Source: Hyphomicrobiales bacterium (GTDB lineage: Bacteria; Pseudomonadota; Alphaproteobacteria; Rhizobiales; Rhizobiaceae). From it: a stretch of 64,000 nt of DNA. This document shows, one piece after another, positions 8,392 through 19,682 of this stretch; position 1 is the stretch's first letter, and the number at the start of each line of letters is the position of its first letter. The position numbers and the translations under genes were made by a program. The notes under the pieces were generated by a model that was not told where the DNA came from, searched no databases, and saw only the letters and a program-made list of their open reading frames with translations. The DNA lies in NCBI GenBank assembly GCA_003577315.1, contig QEVK01000009.1:62001-126000 (forward strand). Reading direction: 5' to 3'.

Positions 8392-9240
8392 TCAGTGGTC
8401 GATCTTCGACCAGACCTTGCGCTTGGTGAGATACACCAGCGCGCCGAACAGCGCCAGGAACACCATGACGTTGAAGCCGGTGCGCTTGCGCGCCTCCAGA
8501 TGCGGCTCGGCCGCCCACATCAGGAAGGCCGTGACGTCGCGGGCGTACTGGTCGACCGTCGTCGGCGAGCCGTCGTCGTAGCTGACCTGGTCGTCGAAGA
8601 TCGGCTGCGGCATCGCCAGCACCGCGCCCGCGATGAAATGCGGGTTGTAGTAAGTGCCGGGCTGGACGTCGACGTTCTCGGGCACGTCCTCCTCGTAGCC
8701 GGTCAGCAGGCCGTAGATGTAGTCCGGCCCGCTCTCCGTGTACTGGGTGAAGATGTCGAACACGAAGGTCGGGAAGCCGCGCTCGACGGCCCGCGCCTTG
8801 GCGATGAGCGAGAAGTCCGGCGGCACGGCGCCGTTGTTGGAGGCGGCTGCCGTCTCCGGGTTCGGATAGGGCGACGGGAAATAGTCCGACGGGATGCCGG
8901 GGCGCGTGAACATGTCGCCATTGGCGTCCGGGCCGTCCTCGACCTCGTACTCGGCCGCGAGCGCGCGCACCTGCTCGTCGGAGTAGCCGAGCGCCTCCAG
9001 GTTGCGGAAGGGGACGAGGCTGAGCGAGTGGCAGGCCGCGCAGGCCTCGCGGTAGACCTTCAGGCCGCGCTGGAGTTGGGCCTTGTCGTAGGTGCCGAAC
9101 GGCCCCGAGAACGACCATTCCTGCGGCACCGGCTTCTTGAGCGGATAGTGCGGCGTCTCGCCTTCCTCGGCCGCCTGCGCCCCGGAGGCGACGCACATGC
9201 CGATGCCGAGCGCGGCCAGTCCCTTGAGAATTGTCTTCAT
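8392..9240 (-). CDS. petC: Cytochrome c1 of the bc1 complex
   Basis: A 282-residue membrane-anchored c-type cytochrome. A Sec signal peptide (cleavage near AQAAEEG, residue ~24) leads the protein to the periplasm. The heme attachment site CAACHS lies near residue 68. The C-terminal segment [15 protein letters not shown] is the single membrane anchor, ending in [10 protein letters not shown]. The start at 9240 (ATG, AGGA seven bases upstream) is preferred over the in-frame TTG two codons earlier. Third gene of petABC, 30 nt after petB; it passes electrons from the Rieske protein to soluble cytochromes. Confidence 0.96.
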   Translation of the reverse strand: MKTILKGLAALGIGMCVASGAQAAEEGETPHYPLKKPVPQEWSFSGPFGTYDKAQLQRGLKVYREACAACHSLSLVPFRNLEALGYSDEQVRALAAEYEVEDGPDANGDMFTRPGIPSDYFPSPYPNPETAAASNNGAVPPDFSLIAKARAVERGFPTFVFDIFTQYTESGPDYIYGLLTGYEEDVPENVDVQPGTYYNPHFIAGAVLAMPQPIFDDQVSYDDGSPTTVDQYARDVTAFLMWAAEPHLEARKRTGFNVMVFLALFGALVYLTKRKVWSKIDH

Positions 9241-9270
9241 GGTCAAGTCCTTGTCTCTGCCAGGGACGGC

Positions 9271-10548
9271 TCAGTTCGTCGATTGCGGCGCGGCCGCGGT
9301 CTTGTTCTTCTCCAGCACCGCCTCGGTGATCGAGTTGGGCAGCCGGCGCGGGGTCTCGATCAGGCCGAGCAGCGGCATGATGACGAGGAAGAACGCGAAG
9401 TAGTAGAGCGTGGCGATCTGCGCCATCACCACATAGGTGCCTTCCGCGGGGCGCGAGCCGAGCCAGCCGAGGAAGATGCTGTCGAGCGCGAAGAGCCAGA
9501 AGAACAGCTTGTACCAGGGCCGGTAGACGGCCGAGCGCACCTTCGACGTGTCGAGCCACGGCACGAAGAACAGCACCGCGATCGCGCCGAACATGGCCAG
9601 CACGCCGCCGAGCTTGGAGTCGATCGGGCCGATGTTGAAGGTGATGGCGCGCAGGATGGCGTAGAACGGCAGGAAGTACCATTCGGGCACGATGTGCGCC
9701 GGCGTCTTCAGCGGGTCGGCCGGGATGTAGTTGTCCGGGTGGCCGAGATAGTTCGGCATGTAGAAGATGAAGTAGGCGAACACCGCCACGAACACGACCA
9801 TGGCGAAACCGTCCTTGATGGTCGCGTAGGGCGTGAAGGGCACGGTGTCGGTCTTGTGCTTGACCTCGATGCCGGTCGGGTTGGTCTGGCCCGTGATGTG
9901 GAAGGCCCACACGTGCAGGATGACCACGCCCGCGATCATGAAGGGCAGCAGGTAGTGCAGCGAGAAGAAGCGGTTGAGCGTCGGGTTGTCGACCGCGAAG
10001 CCGCCGAGCAGGAGCTGCTGGATCCACTCGCCGACCAGCGGGATGGCGGTGAAGAAGCCGGTGATGACGGTCGCGCCCCAGAAGCTCATCTGGCCCCACG
10101 GCAGCACGTAGCCCATGAAGGCGGTGGCCATCATCAGCAGATAGAGGATGACGCCGAGGATCCACACGATCTCGCGCGGGGCCTTGTAGGAGCCGTAGTA
10201 GAGGCCGCGGAAGATGTGGACGTAGACCGCGATGAAGAAGAAGGACGCGCCGTTGGCGTGCATGTAGCGCAGCAGCCAGCCGGAATTGACGTCGCGCATG
10301 ATCTTCTCGACCGAGCCGAAGGCGAGTTCGGTGGAGGCCGCGTAGTGCATGGCCAGCACGATGCCGGTGAGAAGCTGAACCACCAGCATCAGCGACAGGA
10401 TGCCGCCGAAGGTGTAGGCGTAGTTCAGGTTGCGCGGAACCGGGTAGGCGATGAAGGAATCGTAGACGAGACGCGGCAACGGCAGGCGCGCGTCCATCCA
10501 GCGGCCGAGGCCGGTCTTGGGCGTGTAGGTCGAGTGTCCACCGCTCAT
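9271..10548 (-). CDS. petB: Cytochrome b of the bc1 complex
   Basis: A 425-residue integral membrane subunit with eight predicted helices, carrying both b hemes and the Qo and Qi quinone sites. Heme-ligand histidines appear in [29 protein letters not shown] and [10 protein letters not shown]. The Qo signature [13 protein letters not shown] is intact. Length is normal for an alphaproteobacterial cytochrome b. It sits between petA (22 nt upstream) and petC on one transcript. Confidence 0.97.
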   Translation of the reverse strand: MSGGHSTYTPKTGLGRWMDARLPLPRLVYDSFIAYPVPRNLNYAYTFGGILSLMLVVQLLTGIVLAMHYAASTELAFGSVEKIMRDVNSGWLLRYMHANGASFFFIAVYVHIFRGLYYGSYKAPREIVWILGVILYLLMMATAFMGYVLPWGQMSFWGATVITGFFTAIPLVGEWIQQLLLGGFAVDNPTLNRFFSLHYLLPFMIAGVVILHVWAFHITGQTNPTGIEVKHKTDTVPFTPYATIKDGFAMVVFVAVFAYFIFYMPNYLGHPDNYIPADPLKTPAHIVPEWYFLPFYAILRAITFNIGPIDSKLGGVLAMFGAIAVLFFVPWLDTSKVRSAVYRPWYKLFFWLFALDSIFLGWLGSRPAEGTYVVMAQIATLYYFAFFLVIMPLLGLIETPRRLPNSITEAVLEKNKTAAAPQSTN

Positions 10549-10570
10549 GGTCTGTTGCCCTCTGCTTGCC

Positions 10571-11134
10571 TCAGCCGATCCGGATGACCGAATCGGAGAT
10601 GAATTCGTAGTTGGGGATGTGCAGGTTCTCCGGCGCCGGGCCGACGCGGATGCGGCCTGCCGTGTCGTAGTGCGAGCCGTGGCACGGGCAGAACCAGCCG
10701 CCGAAATCGCCGGCCTGGCCGAGCGGCACGCAGCCCAGATGCGTGCACGAGCCGATCATGACGATCCAGTTCTCCTTGCCCTCGCCGGCCGAGCGCGACA
10801 CGTCGTCGGCGGGCGCGTCCGCCCCGATGTTGCTGTTGCGCGCGTTCTGGTCCTTGAGGTCGGCGAGGGGCACGGCCTTGGCGGCCTCCACTTCCTCGTC
10901 GGTGCGGTTGCGAATGAAAATCGGCTTGCCGCGCCACTTGGCCGTCACCGACATGCCCGGCTCGATCGCCGACACGTCGACGTCGATGGTGGCCAGCGCC
11001 AGCGTCGAGGCGTCGGGCCGCATCTGGTCGATGAACGGCCATACGGCGGCGCCCGCGCCGACGGCTCCGGCTACGCCGGTGGCGATGTAAAGAAAATCGC
11101 GACGGTTATGTTCGGTGGCTTCGTTCGCGCTCAC
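10571..11134 (-). CDS. petA: Ubiquinol-cytochrome c reductase iron-sulfur (Rieske) subunit
   Basis: A Rieske protein of about 187 residues. The [2Fe-2S] ligands lie in CTHLGCVP and [10 protein letters not shown] twin-arginine motif (NRRDFLYIA) precedes the single membrane anchor ([15 protein letters not shown]), consistent with Tat export. I chose the GTG at 11134, with AGGA ten bases upstream; an in-frame GTG at 11164 would add ten charged residues. First gene of petABC. No obvious promoter consensus is seen in the 210-nt gap upstream. Confidence 0.95.
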   Translation of the reverse strand: MSANEATEHNRRDFLYIATGVAGAVGAGAAVWPFIDQMRPDASTLALATIDVDVSAIEPGMSVTAKWRGKPIFIRNRTDEEVEAAKAVPLADLKDQNARNSNIGADAPADDVSRSAGEGKENWIVMIGSCTHLGCVPLGQAGDFGGWFCPCHGSHYDTAGRIRVGPAPENLHIPNYEFISDSVIRIG

Positions 11135-11345
11135 GGGGACCGGGTCCTTTCGCCTTATTCTCACCGGCAGGAACCCGCATTACCGTCGACCGATTCGCTC
11201 TCACCCTTCCTTGCAGATGCGCTGGCGGCTGGCGACGGCTGGCGGATTCCCCCTGCATTTGGCGAAGGTTTCTATGCCCGAGGCGCGCGCTTGTCCAGTA
11301 TTACAAACCCGCAACGGCACATTGTCGCGGATTTCCCCGCAAGGC

Positions 11346-11675
11346 TCAGGAAGCGCCCAGCCTGACCAGCACTTCGGCCGGGATCGCATAGTCGCGAATC
11401 GCATCGTGATGGCGCCGCAGACCGCACAGCTCGCGCTGGATGAAATAGGCGTAGACGGCATCGGCCGCCGCCTTGAGCAGCAGCGGACGCTTCCGCGAAT
11501 CCGCTTCCGCCGCGCGCAGGCGCGCCAGCGCCTTCTCCACCCCGGCGCCCGCCCGGCCGAGAGAGGACGCCTTCTCGGCCGCGATCTCGTGGTCGAGCGG
11601 GGTGAACGCGCCGTTCGCCGCGCCGGCCCCCGACAGGGCGGAAGCAGCGTATCGCGAGGGCGGCCGCAGGCTCAC
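11346..11675 (-). CDS. Small conserved protein, DUF6665-like
   Basis: About 109 residues from a GTG at 11675, preceded by GGGGAG seven bases upstream. The frame is open to 11744, but that start would overlap the upstream ABC gene. The middle is charged and helical (PLDHEIAAEKASSLGRAG) and the end contains DAVYAYFIQRELCGLRRHHDAIRDY. I recognise this as the pattern of a small alphaproteobacterial family of unknown function (DUF6665, from memory). No membrane segment or signal peptide. It lies 17 nt after the ABC exporter pair and may be co-transcribed with it. Confidence 0.65.
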   Translation of the reverse strand: MSLRPPSRYAASALSGAGAANGAFTPLDHEIAAEKASSLGRAGAGVEKALARLRAAEADSRKRPLLLKAAADAVYAYFIQRELCGLRRHHDAIRDYAIPAEVLVRLGAS

Positions 11676-11692
11676 GATCCCGCTCCCCGGCC

Positions 11693-13605
<1,913 letters not shown>

Positions 13606-13609
<4 letters not shown>

Positions 13610-15471
13610 TCGGCCGCGATTTCCTTTTCCTGCGCGCCCGCCTCGTCCTCGACGAGGAAGCCGCCCGACTGCCTCTGCCATAGCTGGGCATAGAGCCCGC
13701 CCCTGGCAATCAATTCGTCGTGGGTTCCCTCCTCGATGACGCGCCCCTTGTCCATGACGACGAGGCGGTCCATCGCCGCGATGGTGGAAAGCCGGTGGGC
13801 GATGGCGATCACCGTCTTGCCCTCCATCAGCCGGTAGAGATTCTCCTGGATCGCCGCCTCGACCTCGGAGTCGAGCGCCGACGTCGCCTCGTCGAGGATC
13901 AGGATCGGCGCGTCCTTGAGCATGACGCGGGCGATGGCGACGCGCTGGCGCTGACCCCCCGACAGCTTGACGCCGCGCTCGCCGACATGGGCGTCGAGCC
14001 CCTTGCGGCCCTTGGCGTCGGACAGCCCCGAGATGAAGTCGAGCGCCTCGGCGCGGCGCGCGGCCTCGAGGATCATCTCCTCGGTCGCATCGGGGCGGCC
14101 GTAGGCGATGTTGTCGCGCACGGAGCGGTGCAGCAGCGAGGTGTCCTGCGTGACGACGCCGATGCGGGCGCGAAGGCTGTCCTGCGTCACCGCCGCGATG
14201 TCCTGCCCGTCGATCAGCACCCTGCCCGCCTCCAGGTCGTAGAAGCGCAGAAGGATGTTGACCAGCGTCGACTTGCCCGCGCCCGAGCGGCCGACCACGC
14301 CGACCTTCTCGCCGGGGCGCACCGTCAGCGACAGGTCCTCGATCACGCTCTTCTTCTTGCCGTAGTGGAAGCGCACGCGCTCGAACGCGATCTCGCCCTT
14401 CGCGACGACGATCTCGCTTGCGCCCGGCCGGTCCTCGACCAGCCGCGGCAGCGAGATCGAGCGGATGCCGTCCTGCACCGTGCCGATGTTCTCGAACAGC
14501 GCCGAGACCTCCCACATGATCCACTGCGACATGCCCCACAGCCTCAGCACGAGGCCGAGCGCCACCGCGACCGCGCCGATGGACACGGTCTCGTTCAGCC
14601 ACAGCCAGATCGACAGCGCCCCCACGGCCGCGAGCAGCAGCGAATTGAGGAAGTAGAGGATGCCGTAGAGGCCGGTCACCAGCCGCATGGTGCGGTAGAC
14701 CGTCTCCAGGAAGCCGTCCATGCCCTCGCGCGCGAAGGCCGCCTCGCGCTGGGCGTGGCTGAACAGCTTCACCGTCTGGATGTTGGTGTAGCTGTCGACC
14801 ACGCGGCCGGTCATGACCGAGCGCGCGTCGGCCTGCTCCTCCGACACCTTGCCGAGCCGCGGGATGTAGTGGCGCAGCAGCCCGAGATAGCAGGCGAGCC
14901 AGACGCCGAGCGGCGCGGCCAGCCGCCAGTCGGCCGAGCCGACGATCCACAGGACGCCGATGAAGTAGACGATGACGTAGTTGAGCACGTCGATCAGCTT
15001 GATGACGCATTCGCGCACCGCGAGCGCCGTCTGCATCAGCTTGGTGGCGATGCGGCCGGCGAACTCGTCCTGGTAGAACGTCATCGACTGCCTGAGCAGG
15101 TAGCGGTGGACCTGCCAGCGGATGCGCATCGGGTAGTTGCCCATCAGCGTCTGGTGGTTGAGCAGCGAATTGAACAGCACGATGCCGGGCAGGAACGCCA
15201 GCACGACGAAGGCCATACCGGCGAGCTTCCAGCCCTCGGCCCTCAGGAAGGTCTCGCGCGACTGCGCCGACAGCCAGTCGACGATGTTGCCGAGGAAGCC
15301 GAACATCCACACCTCGGTGAGCGCGATGAGCGAGGTCAGGATCGCCGACACCACGATCAGCGGCCACGAGCCGCGCGTGTAGTGCAGGCAGAAGGCGACG
15401 AGCGTCCTCGGCGGCTCCACCGGCTCTTCCGGCGGAAACGGGTTGAGGAGGGATTCGAACCAGCGGTACAT
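13606..15471 (-). CDS. ABC exporter half-transporter, ATP-binding/permease (first of pair)
   Basis: A 621-residue half-ABC exporter. Six membrane segments fall within residues ~35-330. Walker A GRSGAGKST is at 394-402, LSGGQ near 503-507 and the Walker B segment ILILDEATSALD near 523-535. The coupling-helix region EFAGRIATKLMQT is shared with the partner (DFAGRIATKILQG). It ends at 13606, overlapping the partner's start. Both NBDs have complete catalytic motifs, so neither half is an obvious degenerate site. Confidence 0.93.
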
Positions 15472-15495
15472 GAAAACGGTCTTCTCTGTTCCGTG

Positions 15496-15792
15496 TCACT
15501 TGTGCCCGCGGCGCGGGCCGACGATGGCGTTTGGCGGCGCCGCCTTTCCCGGCGCGCCGGGGCCGCGCATTGCCGCCCCGGGCGCTTCCCTGCAAGGCTT
15601 CGGCGGCGGGGGAACGGCCCGCTTCGGCGCGCCGCCGGCAAGCGCACGGCGGAAGGCCGGCGGCAGGGCGCTTTCGGACGGCTGCGGCGGCACGGCGGCA
15701 AGGCCGTGCGGCGACGTGGCGGAAAGGTCAGCTTCGCGACGGGCGACTTCGGGGCGGGCGAAAAGGCCCTTGGTGTCGGGGGCGGCAGTCAT
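15496..15792 (-). CDS. Small proline/alanine-rich hypothetical protein
   Basis: A 98-residue ORF starting at an ATG with AAGGA nine bases upstream. It opens MTAAPDTKGLFARPEVARREAD and then becomes low-complexity, rich in Pro, Ala, Arg and Lys (for example KRAVPPPPKP), with no membrane segment. It ends 24 nt before the ABC exporter pair on the same strand. I do not recognise a family. The good ribosome site and the fit between neighbours favour a real gene, but the high GC content makes open frames cheap here. Confidence 0.45.
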   Translation of the reverse strand: MTAAPDTKGLFARPEVARREADLSATSPHGLAAVPPQPSESALPPAFRRALAGGAPKRAVPPPPKPCREAPGAAMRGPGAPGKAAPPNAIVGPRRGHK

Positions 15793-15884
15793 GGCGCGAT
15801 TCCTTGAGCGGTCGGAAGGGAGCTTCCGGCGGAATCGGGACCGAGATTGCGTCTGTCAGGAAGAAGGTCGAACCGAAACCGCCG

Positions 15885-15941
15885 TCAGGCGAAGCGCCTG
15901 TCGCGCAGGCGCGTGATGGCAAAGCCGAGCCGGTGATCCAT
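15885..15941 (-). CDS. Very short ORF (18 aa) with perfect Shine-Dalgarno
   Basis: An ATG at 15941 is preceded by AGGAGG at 15947-15952 with 5-nt spacing, the best ribosome site in this region, and opens a frame of 18 codons ending in TGA (MDHRLGFAITRLRDRRFA). The peptide is basic and has no run of a single regulatory amino acid, so it does not look like a classical attenuator leader. The 98-aa ORF starts 92 nt downstream on the same strand. A translated micropeptide or a translational leader are both possible. The surrounding ~310-nt gap (15793-16105) otherwise shows nothing I can name. Confidence 0.4.
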   Translation of the reverse strand: MDHRLGFAITRLRDRRFA

Positions 15942-16105
15942 CGACGCCTCCTGAGGTTCGGTTGACAAGACGCCTTCCTTAGACCGGAGCGCGGCAAAAC
16001 GCCATGCCCCGGCGATCACGAATTGTGGATCGCCGTTTCCTGTTGCCGGGGGGCAACAGCCTCTCGCGCCAACTCTCCGGGGCGCGCGCCCGGCCGGCGC
16101 GCCGG

Positions 16106-16363
16106 TCAGTCGGCCGAGGACAGCCGGCGCATGGTGAACTCGATCACGTCGCCGGGACGCTCGCGCCAGCTTTCGATCTCGGTCCAGTAGGCCTGCTTCG
16201 GCCAGCGGTCGAACCACTCGCGCGCCTTGGCCCGCGCGGCATGGCGGGGCAGCGTGAAGGTCTCGCGCACGAATCCGTCGCGCCCCTTGCGGCCGGCATC
16301 GGCGCGCGCCCGCTCCAGGGTGCGCTTCAGGCTGTCGAACGGTGGCCTTGCGGGAACGCGCAC
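16106..16363 (-). CDS. Small conserved hypothetical protein
   Basis: An 85-residue basic protein from a GTG at 16363, preceded by GGGGAG. The body contains FDSLKRTLERARADAGRKG, then FTLPRHAARAKAREWFDRWP and YWTEIESWRERPGDVIEFTMRRL. The WFDRWP/YWTEIESWR pattern looks like a conserved alphaproteobacterial small protein, but I cannot name the family. No signal or membrane segment. The frame is open much further upstream across hemF; that part is antisense shadow. Divergent from hemF. Confidence 0.65.
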   Translation of the reverse strand: MRVPARPPFDSLKRTLERARADAGRKGRDGFVRETFTLPRHAARAKAREWFDRWPKQAYWTEIESWRERPGDVIEFTMRRLSSAD

Positions 16364-16404
16364 GCAAACTCCCCGGGAATGCCCTGACCCTTCCGCGTGA
16401 CAGA

Positions 16405-16438
16405 CTAGGGCCTTTCGCCCCGATACGAAAGGCTCTAG
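16405..16438. promoter_or_regulatory. Inverted repeat in the hemF upstream region
   Basis: CTAGGGCCTTTCG at 16405-16417 and CGAAAGGCTCTAG at 16426-16438 form a 13-bp dyad with one mismatch around an 8-nt spacer, midway between the divergent small gene and hemF. It could be an operator for either gene or a hairpin. It matches no regulator consensus I know. Confidence 0.45.
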
Positions 16439-16513
16439 GGAACGGCGACGAGGTTTGCGAGTCGTTTCGCCGCGCGCCGGCACCCCGGCGCGGCGGCCCG
16501 TTGGAGAGTGCGG

Positions 16514-17428
16514 ATGGAGCGCCCAGACATACCGGCCGGCCTGCCGGACGGGATCGAGGACAAGAAGGCGGCGGCGAAGGCCTGGTTCGAGGAGCTGCGC
16601 GACAGGATCTGCGACGCCTTCGAGAAGATCGAGGACGATCTCGCCGGCCCGCAGTCGAGCTGGTCGCCCGGCCGCTTCGAGCGCACGCCCTGGCAGCGCG
16701 ACGGCGGAGAAGGCGGCGGCGGCGTGATGTCGATGATGAGCGGCCGCGTGTTCGAGAAGGTCGGCGTCCACGTCTCGACCGTCCACGGCGAGTTCTCGCC
16801 CGAGTTCAGGAAGCAGATACCGGGCGCGGACGAGGATCCGCGCTTCTGGGCCTCCGGCATCTCGCTGATCGCCCATCCGCAGAACCCCAACGTGCCGGCC
16901 GTGCACATGAACACGCGCATGGTGGTGACGACGCGGCAATGGTTCGGCGGCGGCGCCGACCTGACGCCGGTGCTGGCGCGCCGGCGCACGCAGGAGGACC
17001 CCGACACGGTCGCCTTCCACAAGTCGATGAAATTCGTCTGCGACAAGCACGCGGCGGTCGCCGACTACGACCGGCTGAAGGCGTGGTGCGACGAGTATTT
17101 CTTCCTGCCGCACAGGAACGAGCCGCGCGGCATCGGCGGCATCTTCTACGACTGGCTGAAGAGCCCGCGGGAGAAAGGCGGCTGGGAGGCCGATTTCCGC
17201 TTCACCCAGGATGTCGGCCGCACCTTCCTCATCGTCTACAACCATCTCGTGCGCAAGAACTTCAACGACAACTGGACCGAGGCCGACCGCGAGGAACAGC
17301 TGATTCGCCGCGGCCGCTACGTCGAGTTCAACCTGCTCTACGACCGCGGCACCATCTTCGGCCTGAAGACCGGCGGCAACGTCGATTCGATCCTGTCGAG
17401 CCTGCCGCCGGAGGTGAAGTGGCCCTGA
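16514..17428 (+). CDS. hemF: Oxygen-dependent coproporphyrinogen III oxidase
   Basis: A 304-residue cytosolic enzyme of heme synthesis that decarboxylates coproporphyrinogen III to protoporphyrinogen IX using O2. Conserved family segments are present: [51 protein letters not shown] and [12 protein letters not shown]. The ATG at 16514 (GGAG seven bases upstream) is preferred over a GTG two codons earlier. Monocistronic by layout. Confidence 0.97.
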   Translation: MERPDIPAGLPDGIEDKKAAAKAWFEELRDRICDAFEKIEDDLAGPQSSWSPGRFERTPWQRDGGEGGGGVMSMMSGRVFEKVGVHVSTVHGEFSPEFRKQIPGADEDPRFWASGISLIAHPQNPNVPAVHMNTRMVVTTRQWFGGGADLTPVLARRRTQEDPDTVAFHKSMKFVCDKHAAVADYDRLKAWCDEYFFLPHRNEPRGIGGIFYDWLKSPREKGGWEADFRFTQDVGRTFLIVYNHLVRKNFNDNWTEADREEQLIRRGRYVEFNLLYDRGTIFGLKTGGNVDSILSSLPPEVKWP

Positions 17429-17557
17429 CGGCCGCGCCGCGCGGAACGCGACATTCCCCGGCTGCCGGGATTTTGTGATCGGCCTTTTCGCAACCGAACG
17501 GCCGGTTTCGTGTTATGGTGTCGCCTCATAAGGACAAGAATGCGAAGGAGGATCACC

Positions 17558-17743
17558 ATGAAGGAATTTCACTGCGGCTCGCTCGTCCCCGGCTGCCACT
17601 GGCACACGCGCCATCCCGAGGAGGCGGAAGTGATGCGTCGGGCCATCGAGCACATGCGCGAGACCCATGGCGAGACCATCATCCGCGAGACCATGGTCGA
17701 GGCGATCCGCTCGCGCATCGAGACCAGGCGCGACGCCGCCTGA
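17558..17743 (+). CDS. DUF1059 family small protein
   Basis: A 61-residue protein starting at an ATG with AAGGAGG six bases upstream. The N-terminus FHCGSLVPGCHWHTR contains the CGxxxPGC pattern of DUF1059; the rest is a charged helix with HMRETHG. Two Cys and three His in the first 20 residues suggest metal binding, but no function is established. It is convergent with cca; a hairpin lies in the 39-nt gap. Confidence 0.8.
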   Translation: MKEFHCGSLVPGCHWHTRHPEEAEVMRRAIEHMRETHGETIIRETMVEAIRSRIETRRDAA

Positions 17744-17757
17744 TCCCCCGGCGGGAA

Positions 17758-17778
17758 GGGCCGGTCCGCGGCCGGCCC
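17758..17778. terminator. GC-rich hairpin between DUF1059 gene and cca
   Basis: GGGCCGG-TCCGCGG-CCGGCCC forms a 7-bp stem between the convergent stops. There is no T tract on either strand, so this is at most a weak bidirectional terminator. Confidence 0.4.
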
Positions 17779-17782
17779 GGCG

Positions 17783-19051
17783 TCAGGCATCCTTCATCAG
17801 TTCCGCGGCGCGCGAAAGAAGCGCGTCGCGGCCCTCGCGAAAGCCGCCATCGACCCATTCGGCCTCCAGCGCCGCCAGTGTTTCGCCCATGCGCGGGCCC
17901 GAAGCCATGCCGAGCGCGGCAAGGTCGCCGCCCTTGAGCGGGAAGACCGGCTTCTCCCAGCCGTCGAGGAAGCGCAGCAGTCGCAAATAGCCGCCGGCCT
18001 CGGCCAGCGCGGCCGCGTCCTGCCCCGCCCGCGCGCGCGCCGCCGCCAGCCCCAGCCGCAGCCTGTCCTGCACCGCCTGCCTGTCGCCGCGATAGGCGAT
18101 CCTGGCCAGCGCCGCCTCGCCGGTGGCGGGAGCGATGGCGTCGGTCATGGCCCAGGCGGAAAGGCGCGCGCCTTCCGCCCGCGACAGCCTGAGCCGCGCC
18201 GCCATCGTCGCCATCTTCGCCGGGTCGGGCGGAACGATGGCTTCCAGCCGCAACAGCGGGTCGCACGGCCAGCCGAGGTCGCGGCCGGCGGCGATAAGGG
18301 CATGGACGGCGTCGATGCCCCATTTCCCGCTTTCCGGCAGCACGACCGTCAGCACGCCGGTCTGGCGCATCCACAAAAGCGCCCGCGACGGATCGGGCGC
18401 GGCAAGCAGCTTCTTCAGTTCCGCCCAAACGCGCTCGGCGGAAAGGCGGGTCATCCCTTCCTTCAGCCGCGCGCAGGCGCGCAGGCCCTCTGCATCAGGC
18501 CGGCCGTCGCCATACCAGGCGAAGAAACGGAAGAAGCGCAGGATGCGCAGATAATCCTCGCGGATGCGCGCTTCGGCATCGCCGATGAAGCGCAGCGTGC
18601 GCGTCTGAAGGTCGGCGAGGCCGCCCACGAGGTCGACCACATCGCCCGCGGCCGTGGCGTAGAGCGCGTTGATGGTGAAGTCGCGCCGCTCGGCGTCGGC
18701 CTTCCAGTCGGTGCCGAAGGCGACGGTGGCGTGGCGGCCGTCGGTCGCGACGTCGGCGCGCAGCGTCGTCACCTCATACGGCGTGCCGCCGGCGATGACC
18801 GTGACGGTGCCGTGCTCCTTGCCGGTGGGCACGGTGCGGAAGCCGGCGGCCCGCGCCCGCTCCTCGGTCTCGTCCGGCACGGTGGTGGTGGCGATGTCGA
18901 TGTCCGCCACCTCCTCGCCCAGCAGCGCGTTGCGCACCGCACCGCCGGCGATGCGCGCTTCCCCGCCGCCTTGCGACAGCGCGGCGAGCAGGCGCTGGAG
19001 GTCGGCGTCCTTCAGCCACTTGGCCCGGCCCGCGATCGTCGCCCCGCTCAC
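17783..19051 (-). CDS. cca: CCA tRNA nucleotidyltransferase
   Basis: A 422-residue class II enzyme that builds or repairs the 3' CCA of tRNAs. The head domain has GGAVRNALLG and DIDIATT (the metal-binding DxD), the flexible-loop region EHGTVTVIAGG, and RRDFTINALY. It overlaps the upstream nudL stop by four bases (ATGA), so it is translationally coupled to it. Together with DUF1285 this trio is a familiar rhizobial arrangement. Confidence 0.94.
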   Translation of the reverse strand: MSGATIAGRAKWLKDADLQRLLAALSQGGGEARIAGGAVRNALLGEEVADIDIATTTVPDETEERARAAGFRTVPTGKEHGTVTVIAGGTPYEVTTLRADVATDGRHATVAFGTDWKADAERRDFTINALYATAAGDVVDLVGGLADLQTRTLRFIGDAEARIREDYLRILRFFRFFAWYGDGRPDAEGLRACARLKEGMTRLSAERVWAELKKLLAAPDPSRALLWMRQTGVLTVVLPESGKWGIDAVHALIAAGRDLGWPCDPLLRLEAIVPPDPAKMATMAARLRLSRAEGARLSAWAMTDAIAPATGEAALARIAYRGDRQAVQDRLRLGLAAARARAGQDAAALAEAGGYLRLLRFLDGWEKPVFPLKGGDLAALGMASGPRMGETLAALEAEWVDGGFREGRDALLSRAAELMKDA

Positions 19052-19680
19052 GCATAGAGCCTTTCGTAAAGCGTGCGGATGATGCCGGCCGTCACCCCCC
19101 AGATGAAGCGGTCGCCGAACGGCATCGTGTAGTAGAAGCGCTCCTTCTCCTGCCAGACGCGGCTTTCGCGGTTGTGGTTGGCCGGGTCCATCAGGAAGGA
19201 AAGCGGCACCTCGAAGGCGTCGTCGACCTCGTCGGGATTGATGGTCAGCCGGAAATCGGGCCGCACCACCGACAGGATCGGCGCGATGCGGAAGCCGGAG
19301 CCGGTGACGTAGTCGGGCATGCGCCCCACCACCTCGACGAAGCGCGGCGAAAGCCCGATCTCCTCCTCGGTCTCGCGCAGCGCCGCATGTTCGGGCGAGA
19401 GATCGGTGGCGTCGAGCCGCCCGCCCGGAAAGGCGATCTGGCCGGAATGCGAGCGCAGCTTCTCCGTGCGCTTGGTCAGGATGACGCTCGCCTCCCGGCC
19501 GCGGTCCACGACCGGGATCAGCACCGCGGCGTCGCGCAGGCCGTCGCGCACGATCGCGTCGCGCAGGTCGGGGTTGAGCCGGTGGTCGCCATAGTCGGCG
19601 CCCGCGAACGGCCCCCGTTCATGGGCCGCGCGCTGGCGGAAGTCCTCGGCCGTGAAGGGGTGGATCGGCAGGGAAAGCAT
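19048..19680 (-). CDS. CoA pyrophosphatase, NudL-type Nudix hydrolase
   Basis: A 210-residue Nudix protein. The Nudix box is GGRLDATDLSPEHAALRETEEEIGL (residues ~92-116), with two residues more than the canonical spacing between G and the RE pair, as in the CoA-pyrophosphatase (UPF0035) branch; SHSGQIAFPGG directly precedes it and supports that branch. It likely cleaves CoA or its derivatives to phosphopantetheine and 3',5'-ADP. The start at 19680 lies 2 nt after the DUF1285 stop. Confidence 0.88.
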   Translation of the reverse strand: MLSLPIHPFTAEDFRQRAAHERGPFAGADYGDHRLNPDLRDAIVRDGLRDAAVLIPVVDRGREASVILTKRTEKLRSHSGQIAFPGGRLDATDLSPEHAALRETEEEIGLSPRFVEVVGRMPDYVTGSGFRIAPILSVVRPDFRLTINPDEVDDAFEVPLSFLMDPANHNRESRVWQEKERFYYTMPFGDRFIWGVTAGIIRTLYERLYA

Positions 19681-19682
19681 GG

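Noticed and set aside
7748-10165. An 805-codon frame joining petB/petC sequence to apt
   Set aside because: Only the last 181 codons from 8293 are apt. The rest is out of frame with petB and petC, and a strong terminator at 8341-8367 lies inside it.
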